Source of the DNA: Coxiellaceae bacterium UBA6002
GTDB taxonomy: Bacteria > Pseudomonadota > Gammaproteobacteria > UBA6002
Direction of reading: 5' to 3'
NCBI GenBank assembly: GCA_002429595.1
Contig: DJAM01000086.1
Span: 41,915 to 105,914, forward strand
Length of the DNA: 64,000 nt
Shown here: positions 26,752-35,861 of the stretch, one piece after another
Layout: each line of letters starts with the position of its first letter
How positions within the stretch are numbered: position 1 is the stretch's first letter
The notes under the pieces: generated by a model
Told to the model about the DNA's origin: nothing
Seen by the model: the letters and a program-made list of their open reading frames with translations, nothing else
Database searches by the model: none
Made by a program: the position numbers and the translations under genes

Positions 26752-26973
26752 ATGTGCAGTAAAGTCTTTGCTGTCATTTTTGTCATTATTGCTTTGTTAT
26801 TAGCAATAACGGCTTCAATGTTACCTCAAGATCGATTAGCTAGTATCATCTACATTACGCGATTTTTTGACATCATGTTGCCTGTCTTAGCAGTAGGTGC
26901 TTTAATCAAGTACCTCTTTTGCCATGGCTGGAAGCACTGTAAAACTACAGAAACTGTAGTGACCAACAAATAA
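26752..26973 (+). CDS. Small two-helix membrane protein, unknown
   Basis: 73 residues from the ATG at 26752, which has AAAGGAG 5 nt upstream; an earlier ATG at 26737 lacks such a site. Two hydrophobic helices (FAVIFVIIALLLAITASML and FFDIMLPVLAVGALIKYLF), followed by a Cys/His cluster (CHGWKHC) and a short polar tail. No family recognised. It ends right before a strong terminator, so it closes the dksA unit or is monocistronic. Confidence 0.7.
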   Translation: MCSKVFAVIFVIIALLLAITASMLPQDRLASIIYITRFFDIMLPVLAVGALIKYLFCHGWKHCKTTETVVTNK

Positions 26974-26979
26974 AATAAG

Positions 26980-27007
26980 AGGCGGATTTTTTAATCCGCC
27001 TTTTCTC
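26980..27007 (+). terminator. Rho-independent terminator
   Basis: AGGCGGATT / AATCCGCCT stem with a T-rich loop followed by TTTTCTCT. It lies just before the ABC ATPase start at 27012, leaving that gene almost no leader. Confidence 0.85.
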
Positions 27008-27011
27008 TATT

Positions 27012-27938
27012 ATGATAAATGCACTTGAGATTACAAATTTAAAAAAGACCTACAAAAATGGTTTCACCGCGTTAAAAGGCATCGATCTTGAAGTTAAAGC
27101 AGGTGATTTTTTTGCGCTCTTAGGTCCAAATGGTGCTGGTAAAACAACATTAATTGGGATTATTTGTCATCTTGTCACTAAGACCGGTGGCAATATTAAC
27201 GTTTTTGGCGTTAGTATTGATAAAGATCTCGAGCGCGCCAAATCTTTTATTGGGCTTGTGCCCCAAGAATTTAATTTTGGAATTTTTGAAACGGTTGAGC
27301 AAATCGTAGTTAGCCAGGCTGGCTACTACGGTATTCCCCGCAAGATTGCAAAAGAAAGAACTAAGAAATATCTCAAACAACTTGATTTGTGGGATAAACG
27401 TAACGTTCAGGCCCGTTTACTTTCGGGTGGCATGAAGAGACGTCTAATGATTGCTCGTGCTTTAGTACACGAGCCAAAATTATTGATCTTAGATGAGCCG
27501 ACAGCAGGCGTTGACATAGAAATACGACGATCTATGTGGCAGTTTCTTAAAAAAATTAATCAATCTGGAACCACTATTATTCTTACCACCCATTATTTGG
27601 AAGAGGCAGAAAATCTTTGCAAAAATATTGCGATAATTGATCAAGGTCAAATCATCGAGCACACCAGCATTAAAAACTTTCTAACCAAACTCAATGTTGA
27701 AACTTTTATTTTATTTTTGAGTGATGCTATCGATGTTCTGCCTGAAGTTGAAGAATATCAACTTCGTCTTATTGATCCTAAAACGATTGAAGTCGATGTT
27801 CGAAGTAACCAAGGAGTCAATAATCTTTTCGGACAGTTATCTACTAATGGCATCAAAGTCCTAAGCATGAAAAATAAAGCCAATCGCCTGGAAGAAATGT
27901 TTCTTTCGCTCATAGGAAATTCTCACAATGAGGAATAG
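27012..27938 (+). CDS. ABC-2 exporter ATPase (YadG-like)
   Basis: ATP-binding subunit of a two-gene ABC-2 transporter. Walker A GPNGAGKTT (38-46), signature LSGGMKRR (137-144), Walker B LLILDEPTAG with D161/E162, and a switch His in TTHYLEEAE. 308 residues, as in E. coli YadG. The start follows the terminator by about 5 nt and has no Shine-Dalgarno; a leaderless or downstream-promoted start is possible. Overlaps the permease by 11 nt. Confidence 0.92.
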   Translation: MINALEITNLKKTYKNGFTALKGIDLEVKAGDFFALLGPNGAGKTTLIGIICHLVTKTGGNINVFGVSIDKDLERAKSFIGLVPQEFNFGIFETVEQIVVSQAGYYGIPRKIAKERTKKYLKQLDLWDKRNVQARLLSGGMKRRLMIARALVHEPKLLILDEPTAGVDIEIRRSMWQFLKKINQSGTTIILTTHYLEEAENLCKNIAIIDQGQIIEHTSIKNFLTKLNVETFILFLSDAIDVLPEVEEYQLRLIDPKTIEVDVRSNQGVNNLFGQLSTNGIKVLSMKNKANRLEEMFLSLIGNSHNEE

Positions 27939-28701
27939 AAACGAATACGTTGCAGTAATGACAATTATTAACCGAGAAATTACTCGATTTTTGCGCGTGT
28001 GGACTCAGACAATATTGCCTTCTGCGATCACCATGACACTTTATTTTGTGATTTTTGGTCACCTGATGGGTTCTAGGATTGGTTTGCTGGATGGTTATCC
28101 ATACATTCAATACATTGCTCCAGGCTTAATCATGATGGCAGTAATTACTAATTCCTATTCCAATGTTACTTCATCTTTCTTTTTGGCCAAATTTCAGCGT
28201 AGTATTGAAGAGATTTTGGTTTCTCCAATTCCCAACTATTTAATTTTGACGGGGTTTGTAGTTGGGTCTGTTCTGCGCGGATTAGTCGTTGGTATTGTGG
28301 TCACAATTATTTCTGCATTTTTTGCCAAATTAACAATTCATCATTTAGGTATAATGTTACTTGTAGTGATTTTGTCGGCGTTATTATTTTCCTTAGCCGG
28401 TTTTGTTAATGCAATTTTTGCTAAGAAATTTGATGATATCGCGATTGTGCCAACGTTTATTTTGACCCCTCTAACTTACCTTGGTGGTGTCTTCTTTTCT
28501 ATCAGTATGCTTCCTAATTTTTGGCGAGTTCTGTCATATTTCAATCCGATTCTGTATATGGTCAATGCTTTTCGTTATGGAGTTTTAGGCGTAAGTGATG
28601 TCAGTATCAGTGTCGCTTTATGGATTATTATAAGTTTGATCATCATTATGGTAGTTGTTGCTCTTTACCTGCTTGATAAAGGCGTTGGAATCAGAACATA
28701 A
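27928..28701 (+). CDS. ABC-2 exporter permease (YadH-like)
   Basis: Six predicted membrane helices, 257 residues. The motif LGGVFFSISMLPNFWRVLSYFNP is the conserved ABC-2 signature before the last helix. The substrate is unknown; family members export drugs, polysaccharides or lipids. Coupled to the ATPase. Confidence 0.92.
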   Translation: MRNRNEYVAVMTIINREITRFLRVWTQTILPSAITMTLYFVIFGHLMGSRIGLLDGYPYIQYIAPGLIMMAVITNSYSNVTSSFFLAKFQRSIEEILVSPIPNYLILTGFVVGSVLRGLVVGIVVTIISAFFAKLTIHHLGIMLLVVILSALLFSLAGFVNAIFAKKFDDIAIVPTFILTPLTYLGGVFFSISMLPNFWRVLSYFNPILYMVNAFRYGVLGVSDVSISVALWIIISLIIIMVVVALYLLDKGVGIRT

Positions 28702-28719
28702 AAAAACGAGAGGGGCAAA

Positions 28720-29076
28720 ATGGATAAAATTTTTATTAAGGGTCTAGCGCTTGAAGCGAAGATCGGAATTTACGAACATGAAAAAGGCGTGACTCAACCC
28801 ATCAGCATTGATTTAGAAATTTTCTTCGATAGCACTAAAGCCGCAGTAACAGGGTTGATTAAAGATACGATTGATTACGATGTTGTTGCGCAAACGATTG
28901 CTGAGATTGTGGCGCGGACTAGTTTTGAATTATTAGAGTCACTTGCAGAGGCGGTAACAACAAAACTGTTACATGATTTTAAAATGAGTCAATTGACCTG
29001 CACTATCTTTAAACCAAAAGCATTGAATAATGCTGAGACAGTGGGAATCTCTATTGTACGAACACTAAAAACTTAA
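28720..29076 (+). CDS. folB: Dihydroneopterin aldolase
   Basis: Folate pathway: dihydroneopterin to 6-hydroxymethyl-dihydropterin plus glycolaldehyde. 118 residues with LALEAKIGIYEHEKG, the DTIDYD segment, FELLESLAEAVT (catalytic Glu region) and the C-terminal Lys motif IFKPKALNNAETVGI. A GAGAGGGGC site precedes the ATG. Two further pterin-related genes follow within 4 kb. Confidence 0.94.
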   Translation: MDKIFIKGLALEAKIGIYEHEKGVTQPISIDLEIFFDSTKAAVTGLIKDTIDYDVVAQTIAEIVARTSFELLESLAEAVTTKLLHDFKMSQLTCTIFKPKALNNAETVGISIVRTLKT

Positions 29077-30044
29077 GGTTGAGCAGCGGGAGGCTGAAGA
29101 GATTCTATTTCCTGGAGTATTTTAGCAAAATGGCTCTTAACATTAGCATTTTCCAGTTCCTTTTTGATCGCAGCTACTCTTTCATTGGTTGCTTTTTCAT
29201 CAAAGCCAGTAATATGGATTTTACCTTTATACTCAGATTCAACAGTCAAAATTGCAAAAATTGTCTGATTTATCAATTCCTCTGAATTAGCTCGAAGATA
29301 AATATTTTGTCCATATAAGTACAGATTTTCATGAACCATACTCATAATGGTTTTTTGTCTGTTTTGAGTCGATAAGCTTTCGCCTTCAGCTTTGTGAATA
29401 ATTTGATCTTTACCTTTATTCGCCTTAATGACGGTTTCAGTGTAGATTTGTTGATTTACAGGAATTTCACGTTCTTTGACCTCTATTTGCGTCTTGGGCG
29501 CAACAAACGCAGGAGGTGGAGCTTTAACGGGTTCTTCTGCCACTTTGAGTAGTTTTGCAGGCGGTGTCACAACTGGTTTAGCAGCAGGAGTGCTAGGGGC
29601 GATAGGCGCTGCTGGTTTAGAAGACTCCTTCAGTACCACTGGGAGTTTGGATTCTGAGAGTTCTAAAGATTTTAATTCTTCTTGTGTAAACATCTCTTCT
29701 TCATCAGCCTTATCATCAATTTTTAACGCATTGGCTGGAAGTACAAATGATAGAGGATCTGGCGGTAGTACTAGATTTTTTAATCTTGCGAAATTGGTGA
29801 GATTATTATTATCTCTAGAGGCTTTGATGGCTTCTTGAAGACGTATGAGTTCTTCTCTCTTTGCGGCCAACTCGGCGTTCTGCGCAGCATTAGTCGCATC
29901 ACGAGCAGCCAATGTCAGTGTTGCTACTCTACTCTCCAATCTAGATCGAATTTCTTCGGCCGCAGCATACACTTTCCGTAGTTCTTTGTGACTTACGGCA
30001 GTTGCTTCGTTTTTACCACTGAATAAACTAAAAAACTTCGGCAT
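29073..30044 (-). CDS. Unknown coiled-coil/Pro-rich protein, candidate effector
   Basis: 323 residues, not recognised. Residues about 20-85 form an Ala/Glu/Arg-rich coiled coil; about 150-200 is a Pro/Ala/Lys linker (SKPAAPIAPSTPAAKPVV). The C-terminal ~75 residues are a compact alpha/beta segment (YLRANSEELINQTIFAILTV...). That segment resembles the C-terminal part of the protein at 58824-60122. No signal peptide. Convergent with folB, overlapping by 4 nt. Confidence 0.65.
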   Translation of the reverse strand: MPKFFSLFSGKNEATAVSHKELRKVYAAAEEIRSRLESRVATLTLAARDATNAAQNAELAAKREELIRLQEAIKASRDNNNLTNFARLKNLVLPPDPLSFVLPANALKIDDKADEEEMFTQEELKSLELSESKLPVVLKESSKPAAPIAPSTPAAKPVVTPPAKLLKVAEEPVKAPPPAFVAPKTQIEVKEREIPVNQQIYTETVIKANKGKDQIIHKAEGESLSTQNRQKTIMSMVHENLYLYGQNIYLRANSEELINQTIFAILTVESEYKGKIHITGFDEKATNERVAAIKKELENANVKSHFAKILQEIESLQPPAAQP

Positions 30045-30105
30045 CTTTTAAAACTCACGCTATTTAGCAATTATTATAGTTTTTTTACCTTAAAAAAATC
30101 TTAAG

Positions 30106-30843
30106 TCAATCCCTTATTGTTCTGCCGCCATCGATAGCTAATACCTGGCCAGTAACGTAATTAGCATTTAATATGTATAAAACGGCATTAGCGATATCTT
30201 GCGGCTTACCCAGCCGTTTTAGAAGCGTTCTTTCTAAAATATGAGTCTTAGCGATCTCGGTAAGATCATTGCCCTCATTTGGCCATAAGATAGCTCCCGG
30301 CGCAATTGCATTGACTCGAATCTCAGGGCTAAGTTCTCGAGCTAACGATTTAGTCAGCATGACTAACCCTGCTTTAGCGCAACAATAAACCGTATAGTTT
30401 TTTAATGGCCTATCTGCATGAATATCGACAATATTCACTATATTACCATTCTGTTCTTTTAAGTATGGAGCAGCGTATTGCGCTAAAAAAAGTGGCCCCT
30501 TGAGATTCGAACCCAGCAAATCATCCCAGGAATGTTCATCGATTGACCCAATTGTCGTTGGGTAAAAGCTCGAGGCATTATTGATTAACGCATCTAATCG
30601 TCCCCAATGCTGCGCAGCTGTCTTGACGATATTCAGGCAATCCTCAATTTTGGCGATATTTCCCTGTACAACGGTCGCCGAGTCGGGTCGTTGGCCATTT
30701 AATTTTGAACTCAGCGCCTCCGCATCTAGCTTGGAATGTTGACAATGAATGACGACGTTCATTCCTTGTTGATGTAATGTTTCTGCAATGACTGCGCCAA
30801 TTCGCTTGGCGGCTCCAGTAATAAGCGCTACTTTGGGGTCCAT
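30106..30843 (-). CDS. Short-chain reductase, pteridine reductase/FolM-like
   Basis: Rossmann SDR of 245 residues from the ATG at 30843 (AGGGA 8 nt upstream). The cofactor motif TGAAKRIG, in place of TGxxxGIG, marks the pteridine reductase (PTR1/FolM) group that binds NADPH through Arg. Also NNASSFYPT, catalytic Y-C-C-A-K in NYTVYCCAKAGL, and IAPGAILWP. Likely reduces dihydropterins (dihydromonapterin or dihydrobiopterin). Lies between folB and a PTPS-like gene, which supports a pterin role. Confidence 0.85.
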   Translation of the reverse strand: MDPKVALITGAAKRIGAVIAETLHQQGMNVVIHCQHSKLDAEALSSKLNGQRPDSATVVQGNIAKIEDCLNIVKTAAQHWGRLDALINNASSFYPTTIGSIDEHSWDDLLGSNLKGPLFLAQYAAPYLKEQNGNIVNIVDIHADRPLKNYTVYCCAKAGLVMLTKSLARELSPEIRVNAIAPGAILWPNEGNDLTEIAKTHILERTLLKRLGKPQDIANAVLYILNANYVTGQVLAIDGGRTIRD

Positions 30844-30901
30844 TAGAAAATCCCTTATCTGATTTAGTTGCATTCGAAAATATTATTGTTTATATAATCT
30901 T

Positions 30902-32056
30902 ATGCAAATTGACATGACGGCTATTTTACCCCAACCAGACGCAATCGCACTTGAATATTCACACCGACTGCAAAATTTAATTGCGCAGGAAATTGTACAT
31001 TCAGGACCTATGACGTTTGCTCGTTTTATGGAGCTAGCGCTGTATGCCCCAGGTCTTGGTTACTACAGCGCCGGTTCTAAAAAATTCGGCAAAGAAGGGG
31101 ACTTTATTACTTCTCCTGAGATGTCATCATTATTTTCAAGATCTTTAGCCAAACAATGTGCTCAAATTTTGCATGGCGGAGGAGATATACTCGAATTTGG
31201 TGCAGGTTCTGGAAAGATGGCGGCTGGCATCTTAGCGGAACTTGAGGTTCTGGGAGTTCTACCCAATCACTATTATATTCTTGAAATCAGCGCCGATTTG
31301 AAAGAAAGGCAGCAGCACTATCTCAAAAATAACCTTCCTGAGCTTCTTGAACGAGTGATCTGGTTGGATCATTTGCCGGCATCATTTAGCGGGGTTTGTC
31401 TTGCAAATGAGGTGTTGGATGCCTTCCCAGTACATCGTTTCAAGAAAACAGAGCACGGGTTCCAAGAGCTTTATGTAGGGTATCAAGATGATCAGTTTGA
31501 ATTAAGGTATCAGCTACCATCCCCAGCACTAGAGCATTATGTTCATGACCTTCCAGAATTGCCGATTGACTACGAAAGCGAGTGTAATCTTAATATTCAG
31601 GGATGGATTAATTCTGTTGCTAAAATGTTGTCTCACGGAACCCTATTAATTATTGATTATGGTTTTCCACGTTCGGAGTATTATCATCCAGAGCGTAGCC
31701 ACGGTACTTTTATGTGTCATTATCGCCATCATGCTTTTGACCAGCCATTGGCTAATATCGGACTGCAAGATCTGACAGCACATGTTGATTTTACCGCGGT
31801 GATTGAAGCTGCCCATCAGGCTGGATTTTCTTTGGGGGGCTATACAAACCAAGCTAATTTTTTATTGTCATGTGGTATGATCGACTATTTGCGCGAAGTT
31901 TCATGCCAAGAACAATATCTGAAGCTCTCCTTGGAGGCAAAAGTATTGACTGCTCCAAGTGAGATGGGAGAACTTTTTAAAGTAATGGCATTGCATAAAA
32001 ATAGTGACCTAGAGCTGCTCGGTTTTATGTTGCGTGATTACAGCGAACGATTGTGA
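30902..32056 (+). CDS. SAM-dependent methyltransferase, MidA/NDUFAF7 family
   Basis: 384 residues. Family marks: MTFARFMELALYAPGLGYY, GDFITSPEMSSLFS, SAM motif ILEFGAGSGKMAAGIL, CLANEVLDAFPVHRF and LLIIDYGFPRSEYYHP. The mitochondrial homologue methylates an arginine of the complex I NDUFS2 subunit; the bacterial substrate is not established. ATG at 30902 or 30914; a TATAAT at 30893 would put the transcription start near them, so a very short leader is possible. Confidence 0.9.
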   Translation: MQIDMTAILPQPDAIALEYSHRLQNLIAQEIVHSGPMTFARFMELALYAPGLGYYSAGSKKFGKEGDFITSPEMSSLFSRSLAKQCAQILHGGGDILEFGAGSGKMAAGILAELEVLGVLPNHYYILEISADLKERQQHYLKNNLPELLERVIWLDHLPASFSGVCLANEVLDAFPVHRFKKTEHGFQELYVGYQDDQFELRYQLPSPALEHYVHDLPELPIDYESECNLNIQGWINSVAKMLSHGTLLIIDYGFPRSEYYHPERSHGTFMCHYRHHAFDQPLANIGLQDLTAHVDFTAVIEAAHQAGFSLGGYTNQANFLLSCGMIDYLREVSCQEQYLKLSLEAKVLTAPSEMGELFKVMALHKNSDLELLGFMLRDYSERL

Positions 32057-32073
32057 CAGGTGATAGAGTAAAA

Positions 32074-32631
32074 ATGAAAGAAATAACTACGATAGAATTA
32101 ACCAAAGAAAATTTAGAATTTGCGGCAGGTCATTTTACTATTTTTTCTCCAACAGTTCGCGAGCGTTTACACGGTCATAATTTCCGTGTGGCTGCAAAGA
32201 TTGATGCACAATTGGCGTCCGATCGAGGAATGGCATTTGATTACGGTGTTTATAAGAAAATTTTAGGTGATCTTTGTAAAGAATTAGATAGTTATTTTTT
32301 GTTGCCAACCCAATCACCTTATTTAAGAATCGAAGAAGAGGGTGATTGTTATTACGCATATTTTCATGAAGACCGAATTCCTTTTTTGAAGAAAGACGTT
32401 CTCTTGTTGCCGCTTCGAAACATCAGTATAGAAGAATTAGCTAAGTGGTTTGTCTCTCGGCTAGTTGCAGATGTAGACTCAATTACACGTTACAGTGTCG
32501 TTGGGATTTGTATTCAAGTTTTTTCAGGCCCAGGACAGTCCGCTTGTGCGAGTTGGAAAAAAACAACTATCGACGAACCTTCTCATGCCAAGTGTGAGTC
32601 TGCATCTCTATCAAACGTGAACGGGTTCTAG
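32074..32631 (+). CDS. 6-pyruvoyl-tetrahydropterin synthase/QueD-like enzyme
   Basis: 185 residues from the ATG at 32074; an in-frame GTG at 32053 would overlap the previous gene. T-fold zinc enzyme: FAAGHF and RLHGHNFRV supply the three zinc histidines, MAFDYGVYKKIL is the conserved core, and ISIEELAKWF follows. Longer than QueD by a C-terminal tail. Either pterin synthesis or a queuosine-type reaction is possible; the neighbouring reductase favours pterin. Its 3' end overlaps zapE on the other strand by 65 nt. Confidence 0.85.
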   Translation: MKEITTIELTKENLEFAAGHFTIFSPTVRERLHGHNFRVAAKIDAQLASDRGMAFDYGVYKKILGDLCKELDSYFLLPTQSPYLRIEEEGDCYYAYFHEDRIPFLKKDVLLLPLRNISIEELAKWFVSRLVADVDSITRYSVVGICIQVFSGPGQSACASWKKTTIDEPSHAKCESASLSNVNGF

Positions 32632-33643
32632 CAAATTCAAATAGCATTCGGCCACAAAAATAAATATCTTCTATAGGCCTTTCTGCCGCAATAATTAATT
32701 GCTTATTCGCATCATAGACTACATCGACTAAGTTAATAAAAGCACGTGCTAGATCATTTTGCTCTGGTTGAATCACTTTAAGATTGCTAACGAGAATAAA
32801 GTCAAATTGTTTAACGATATCAAGATAATCTTGCTGTGAACGTGGCACACCACAAATGGCCTGGAAATCAAACCAAATAGTACCATCACTCATCTTCTTA
32901 ATTTCGATATCGCGTCCAAGAATTCGCAATGGATTTTTAGAGACGGGTTTGTTGCCTCGATGCTGATTGAACTGCCTTTCTAGCAGTTCTTCTGATTTTT
33001 CATTTAGAGGTGTGAAATAATAGTTGTTGGTTTCATATTCCTTGAAACGATAATCTTGAATTGAAGTCAACTGCATAACATCTGAGTGTTGCTTTATTAA
33101 TTCGATCGCAGGTAAAAAGCTATCACGCTGAATTCCTTTTAAATATAAATTATCCGGCGCAGTGTTGCTGGTAAATAATAAGCAAGTATTTTCTTTGTAA
33201 AGGCAGTCAAATAAGCCTGCTAGGAGCATAGCATCGGTGATATCGTTGACCACTAACTCATCAAAGCAAATAACTGCGTTGGCACTTGCGATTTGTTTTG
33301 CAAGTTTGCTGATTGGTTTAGACTCATGTTTGAGCTGTTGTAATTGCTCATGAATCATTTTCATAAAAGCGTGAAAATGGACACGCATTTTATTTTTAAT
33401 TGGCAGACAGTAATAGAAACTATCCATTAAAAAAGTTTTACCAATCCCGACCTCACCCCAAAGGTATAGCCCTTTAGTAAAGGTGCGCTTTCCAGCGAAT
33501 CTTTGAAATAAACCAGTTTTGGTGGGTGTTGAAGTAAGCTGATTATAGATAGTTTGTAACCGAGTAATAACCGCGGCTTGCTGCGGATCTGCAAGAATTT
33601 GATCGCTTTCTAACAGCTTTTGATAATATTCTGTTGGTGTCAC
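32567..33643 (-). CDS. zapE: Cell-division ATPase ZapE (AFG1 family)
   Basis: AAA+ ATPase that in E. coli associates with the Z ring under stress. 358 residues. Walker A GEVGIGKT (63-70), Walker B VICFDEL with D128/E129, then SNTAPDNLYLKGIQRDSFLP and the C-terminal SRLIEMQT. The E. coli protein is 375 residues. Single-gene unit. Confidence 0.93.
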   Translation of the reverse strand: MTPTEYYQKLLESDQILADPQQAAVITRLQTIYNQLTSTPTKTGLFQRFAGKRTFTKGLYLWGEVGIGKTFLMDSFYYCLPIKNKMRVHFHAFMKMIHEQLQQLKHESKPISKLAKQIASANAVICFDELVVNDITDAMLLAGLFDCLYKENTCLLFTSNTAPDNLYLKGIQRDSFLPAIELIKQHSDVMQLTSIQDYRFKEYETNNYYFTPLNEKSEELLERQFNQHRGNKPVSKNPLRILGRDIEIKKMSDGTIWFDFQAICGVPRSQQDYLDIVKQFDFILVSNLKVIQPEQNDLARAFINLVDVVYDANKQLIIAAERPIEDIYFCGRMLFEFARTRSRLIEMQTHTWHEKVRR

Positions 33644-33701
33644 ACAATACTCTTCTGGGTGTTTATCTTAGAATGTCCCATACTTTAAAGTAAAAACGTT
33701 A

Positions 33702-34274
33702 TCACACCAAAGAATCTTCGCAAGAAGCGGCGTCGTGATGGCTCTTGACAAAATTATCAAGAGTTGGAGTGAAGATATTCAGTTCGCTACCCTCTGATTG
33801 TTGGTTGCGCAATGCCTTAGCCAACATGACTCGCTGGTCCTTTGTTCCAAATTTAGCCACTGTTAAAATGCAGTCGTCTAATTTCGACACATTACTGTCA
33901 GAAATTTCTGATTTGGGTAGAGAAATAATTTGAATAGCCTGTACTAAAGCACAAGATACCTTCTGATTGACATGAACGATGGCATTATTTTCAATTCGAT
34001 ACTGAGTCAGATAATTTTTTAAATATTGATAAAATTCATCAATACCGGAATATTCGGTGGCCGTTCGATTGAGTTGGGCTGACCAATATTCAATGTCACT
34101 CAGCACCCGATGTGCTTTATTAAAAAGAATGACATCGTTATCAAACTTTAAAGATTTTCGTTTGATACCAAGGTTAATGATTGCTTTATCTCGCTCGTTA
34201 TTAGAGAGATAGCGTCGTAGTAAACGCTTATAATCATTCAACGATTTTAAAATATGCTCAGAAAAAATTGACAT
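33702..34274 (-). CDS. Unknown 190-residue protein
   Basis: Not recognised. Basic, helical N-terminus (LNDYKRLLRRYLSNNERDKA), no signal peptide or membrane segment, C-terminal tail HHDAASCEDSLV. GGGG lies 7 nt before the ATG. Stands alone between zapE and a repeat-bearing spacer. Confidence 0.55.
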   Translation of the reverse strand: MSIFSEHILKSLNDYKRLLRRYLSNNERDKAIINLGIKRKSLKFDNDVILFNKAHRVLSDIEYWSAQLNRTATEYSGIDEFYQYLKNYLTQYRIENNAIVHVNQKVSCALVQAIQIISLPKSEISDSNVSKLDDCILTVAKFGTKDQRVMLAKALRNQQSEGSELNIFTPTLDNFVKSHHDAASCEDSLV

Positions 34275-34429
34275 TTCTATGCCCCGTTATCATTTTTTAA
34301 TGGTTGGCTAAAAATGATTATACAAAGCTAATCTTAAAAAATTATTAATAGGAAGATTTAATGTCACTAGAATCTTTGGACACGACAAAAATTACCTTGG
34401 ACATAATCCTTGTGCTAACGTCCCACATT

Positions 34430-34503
34430 GTCATTCCCGCGAAGGCGGGGAACCCATGCTCGGTGCGGCTGGATGAATGGGTTCCCGCTTTCGCGGGAAT
34501 GAC
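34430..34503. repeat. Compound palindromic repeat (GTCATTCCCGC family), copy 1
   Basis: Begins GTCATTCCCGCGAAGGCGGG and ends CCCGCTTTCGCGGGAATGAC, so each half is a small palindrome and the two ends are inverse. The two halves flank a GCTCGGTGCGGCTGGATGAA centre. Same family at 39588 and 54460. It lies just past the 3' end of the MFS gene and may act as its terminator. The preceding ~155 bases, from 34275, show nothing else. Confidence 0.85.
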
Positions 34504-34524
34504 AGGTTTCTTTCGGGGTTTTGA

Positions 34525-35832
34525 TCAATATTGGGGTTGGCAGTTAGTTTCCTTGATCAAGAAAATGCTAGAGAAGATACCGATAAGCGAACAAATTGGT
34601 AGCAAAACCAAGGCGTTACGGTAATTCTCCAGTGTATAATAAGGTAGGCCATTGACTATAGTCCCTTCCCAGTGGCTATTTAATAATAAGCCCACCAGAG
34701 GCTGGAATAAAACGCCACCTAAGATAACCGCCATGTTGTTGAAGCCTACAGCAGTCCCTGCCACTGAAAGCGGATTATTGTCTTGTACCACTCCAAAAGT
34801 AACCGATTGCGAAGACGCCGCCGCACCAAACAGGAACAGAGCAATATACATGACACTCCAAGATAAGCTTGGAATATAAAGGAGCATAAGGGAAGAAATC
34901 AGGCCAGTAATTGAGCATAACAGAAGTGGGATGCGACGATTGCCGATGCGATTAGACCACCAGCCAACTAATGGTCCAATTAAAGCAATTCCTATCCAAA
35001 CGATTGCCACCCCTATTGCTGCTTGGGCAACTGAGGTATTGTAAAAGACCTTCAAATAAGGAATACCCCAAAGGTCAGCAAAAATTGAGACCGGTGCCCA
35101 ACATGAAAAAGCGTATAGCCCGATTGCCCAGGTTTGTGGATTTTTAACTACTTTGCTCAAACGTTCCCATTCCGTCATATTGCTGTGCGGAACATGTGGA
35201 ACTTCATTGCTGATCGCTTGATCCGGACGGTCACGGATAATTAACCAAAATAAGATCGCAAAGACAGCCCCAACTGCTCCTGACCAAAACATCGTGCTAC
35301 GCCAGCCGATCGATTGTACGATCACTGCTACGGGCGCTTCACCGACAATAGCGCCTACACAGCCCATCAATTGAATCAGTCCAACAATGAGCGCAAAATA
35401 TTTTGCCGCAAACCAACGCGAAGCCAGAACTAAGGCCCCCACAAAAGCAAATGAAGAAACTAAGCCAATACACAGTCGCGCCACGGAAGCGATGATCGCA
35501 CTATTAGTTAAGCCGAAGGCAAACGCACCGATTGCGCATACTGCCATCGATATCGTTAATAAAATCCGAGGACCGTACCGATCTAGAAGCAGCCCAGCTG
35601 GGATCTGCATGGGAGTATAGCCATAATAGAAAAAAGCACTCAGAATACCTAAGCCACCTGCATCAATGTGAAAGCTGCGCATGAGATCTTCTGTCATGGC
35701 ACTGGGCATGACTCTGAGAAAAAATTCATAGACGTAAAAGAAGCCGCCGACACCGCAAACTAGGAATGGTAAGAAACTAGCTTTAGAGGTGTTCATCCTT
35801 TTAACATTAGTTACTGTCTTAGTATTTGTCAT
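34525..35832 (-). CDS. Major facilitator superfamily transporter
   Basis: 435 residues, twelve predicted helices, from the ATG at 35832 (AGAGG 5 nt upstream); the open frame further upstream reads into the foldback element. MFS signature LLLDRYGPRILLT between helices 2 and 3, and WWSNRIGNRRIPLLL between helices 8 and 9. Resembles the anion:cation/nitrate-sugar-acid symporter-like proteins common in Coxiella and Legionella. Substrate not predictable. Confidence 0.88.
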   Translation of the reverse strand: MTNTKTVTNVKRMNTSKASFLPFLVCGVGGFFYVYEFFLRVMPSAMTEDLMRSFHIDAGGLGILSAFFYYGYTPMQIPAGLLLDRYGPRILLTISMAVCAIGAFAFGLTNSAIIASVARLCIGLVSSFAFVGALVLASRWFAAKYFALIVGLIQLMGCVGAIVGEAPVAVIVQSIGWRSTMFWSGAVGAVFAILFWLIIRDRPDQAISNEVPHVPHSNMTEWERLSKVVKNPQTWAIGLYAFSCWAPVSIFADLWGIPYLKVFYNTSVAQAAIGVAIVWIGIALIGPLVGWWSNRIGNRRIPLLLCSITGLISSLMLLYIPSLSWSVMYIALFLFGAAASSQSVTFGVVQDNNPLSVAGTAVGFNNMAVILGGVLFQPLVGLLLNSHWEGTIVNGLPYYTLENYRNALVLLPICSLIGIFSSIFLIKETNCQPQY

Positions 35833-35861
35833 GGCAGCCTCTAGGTAAAAGGAAGCGATTA

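Noticed and set aside
29476..29838. 120-residue Gly/Ser-rich plus-strand open frame
   Set aside because: Complement of the Pro/Ala-rich region of the minus-strand gene; shadow.
34361..34624. 87-residue plus-strand open frame
   Set aside because: It runs through the GTCATTCCCGC repeat and antisense to the MFS gene; no ribosome site and repeat-coded residues.
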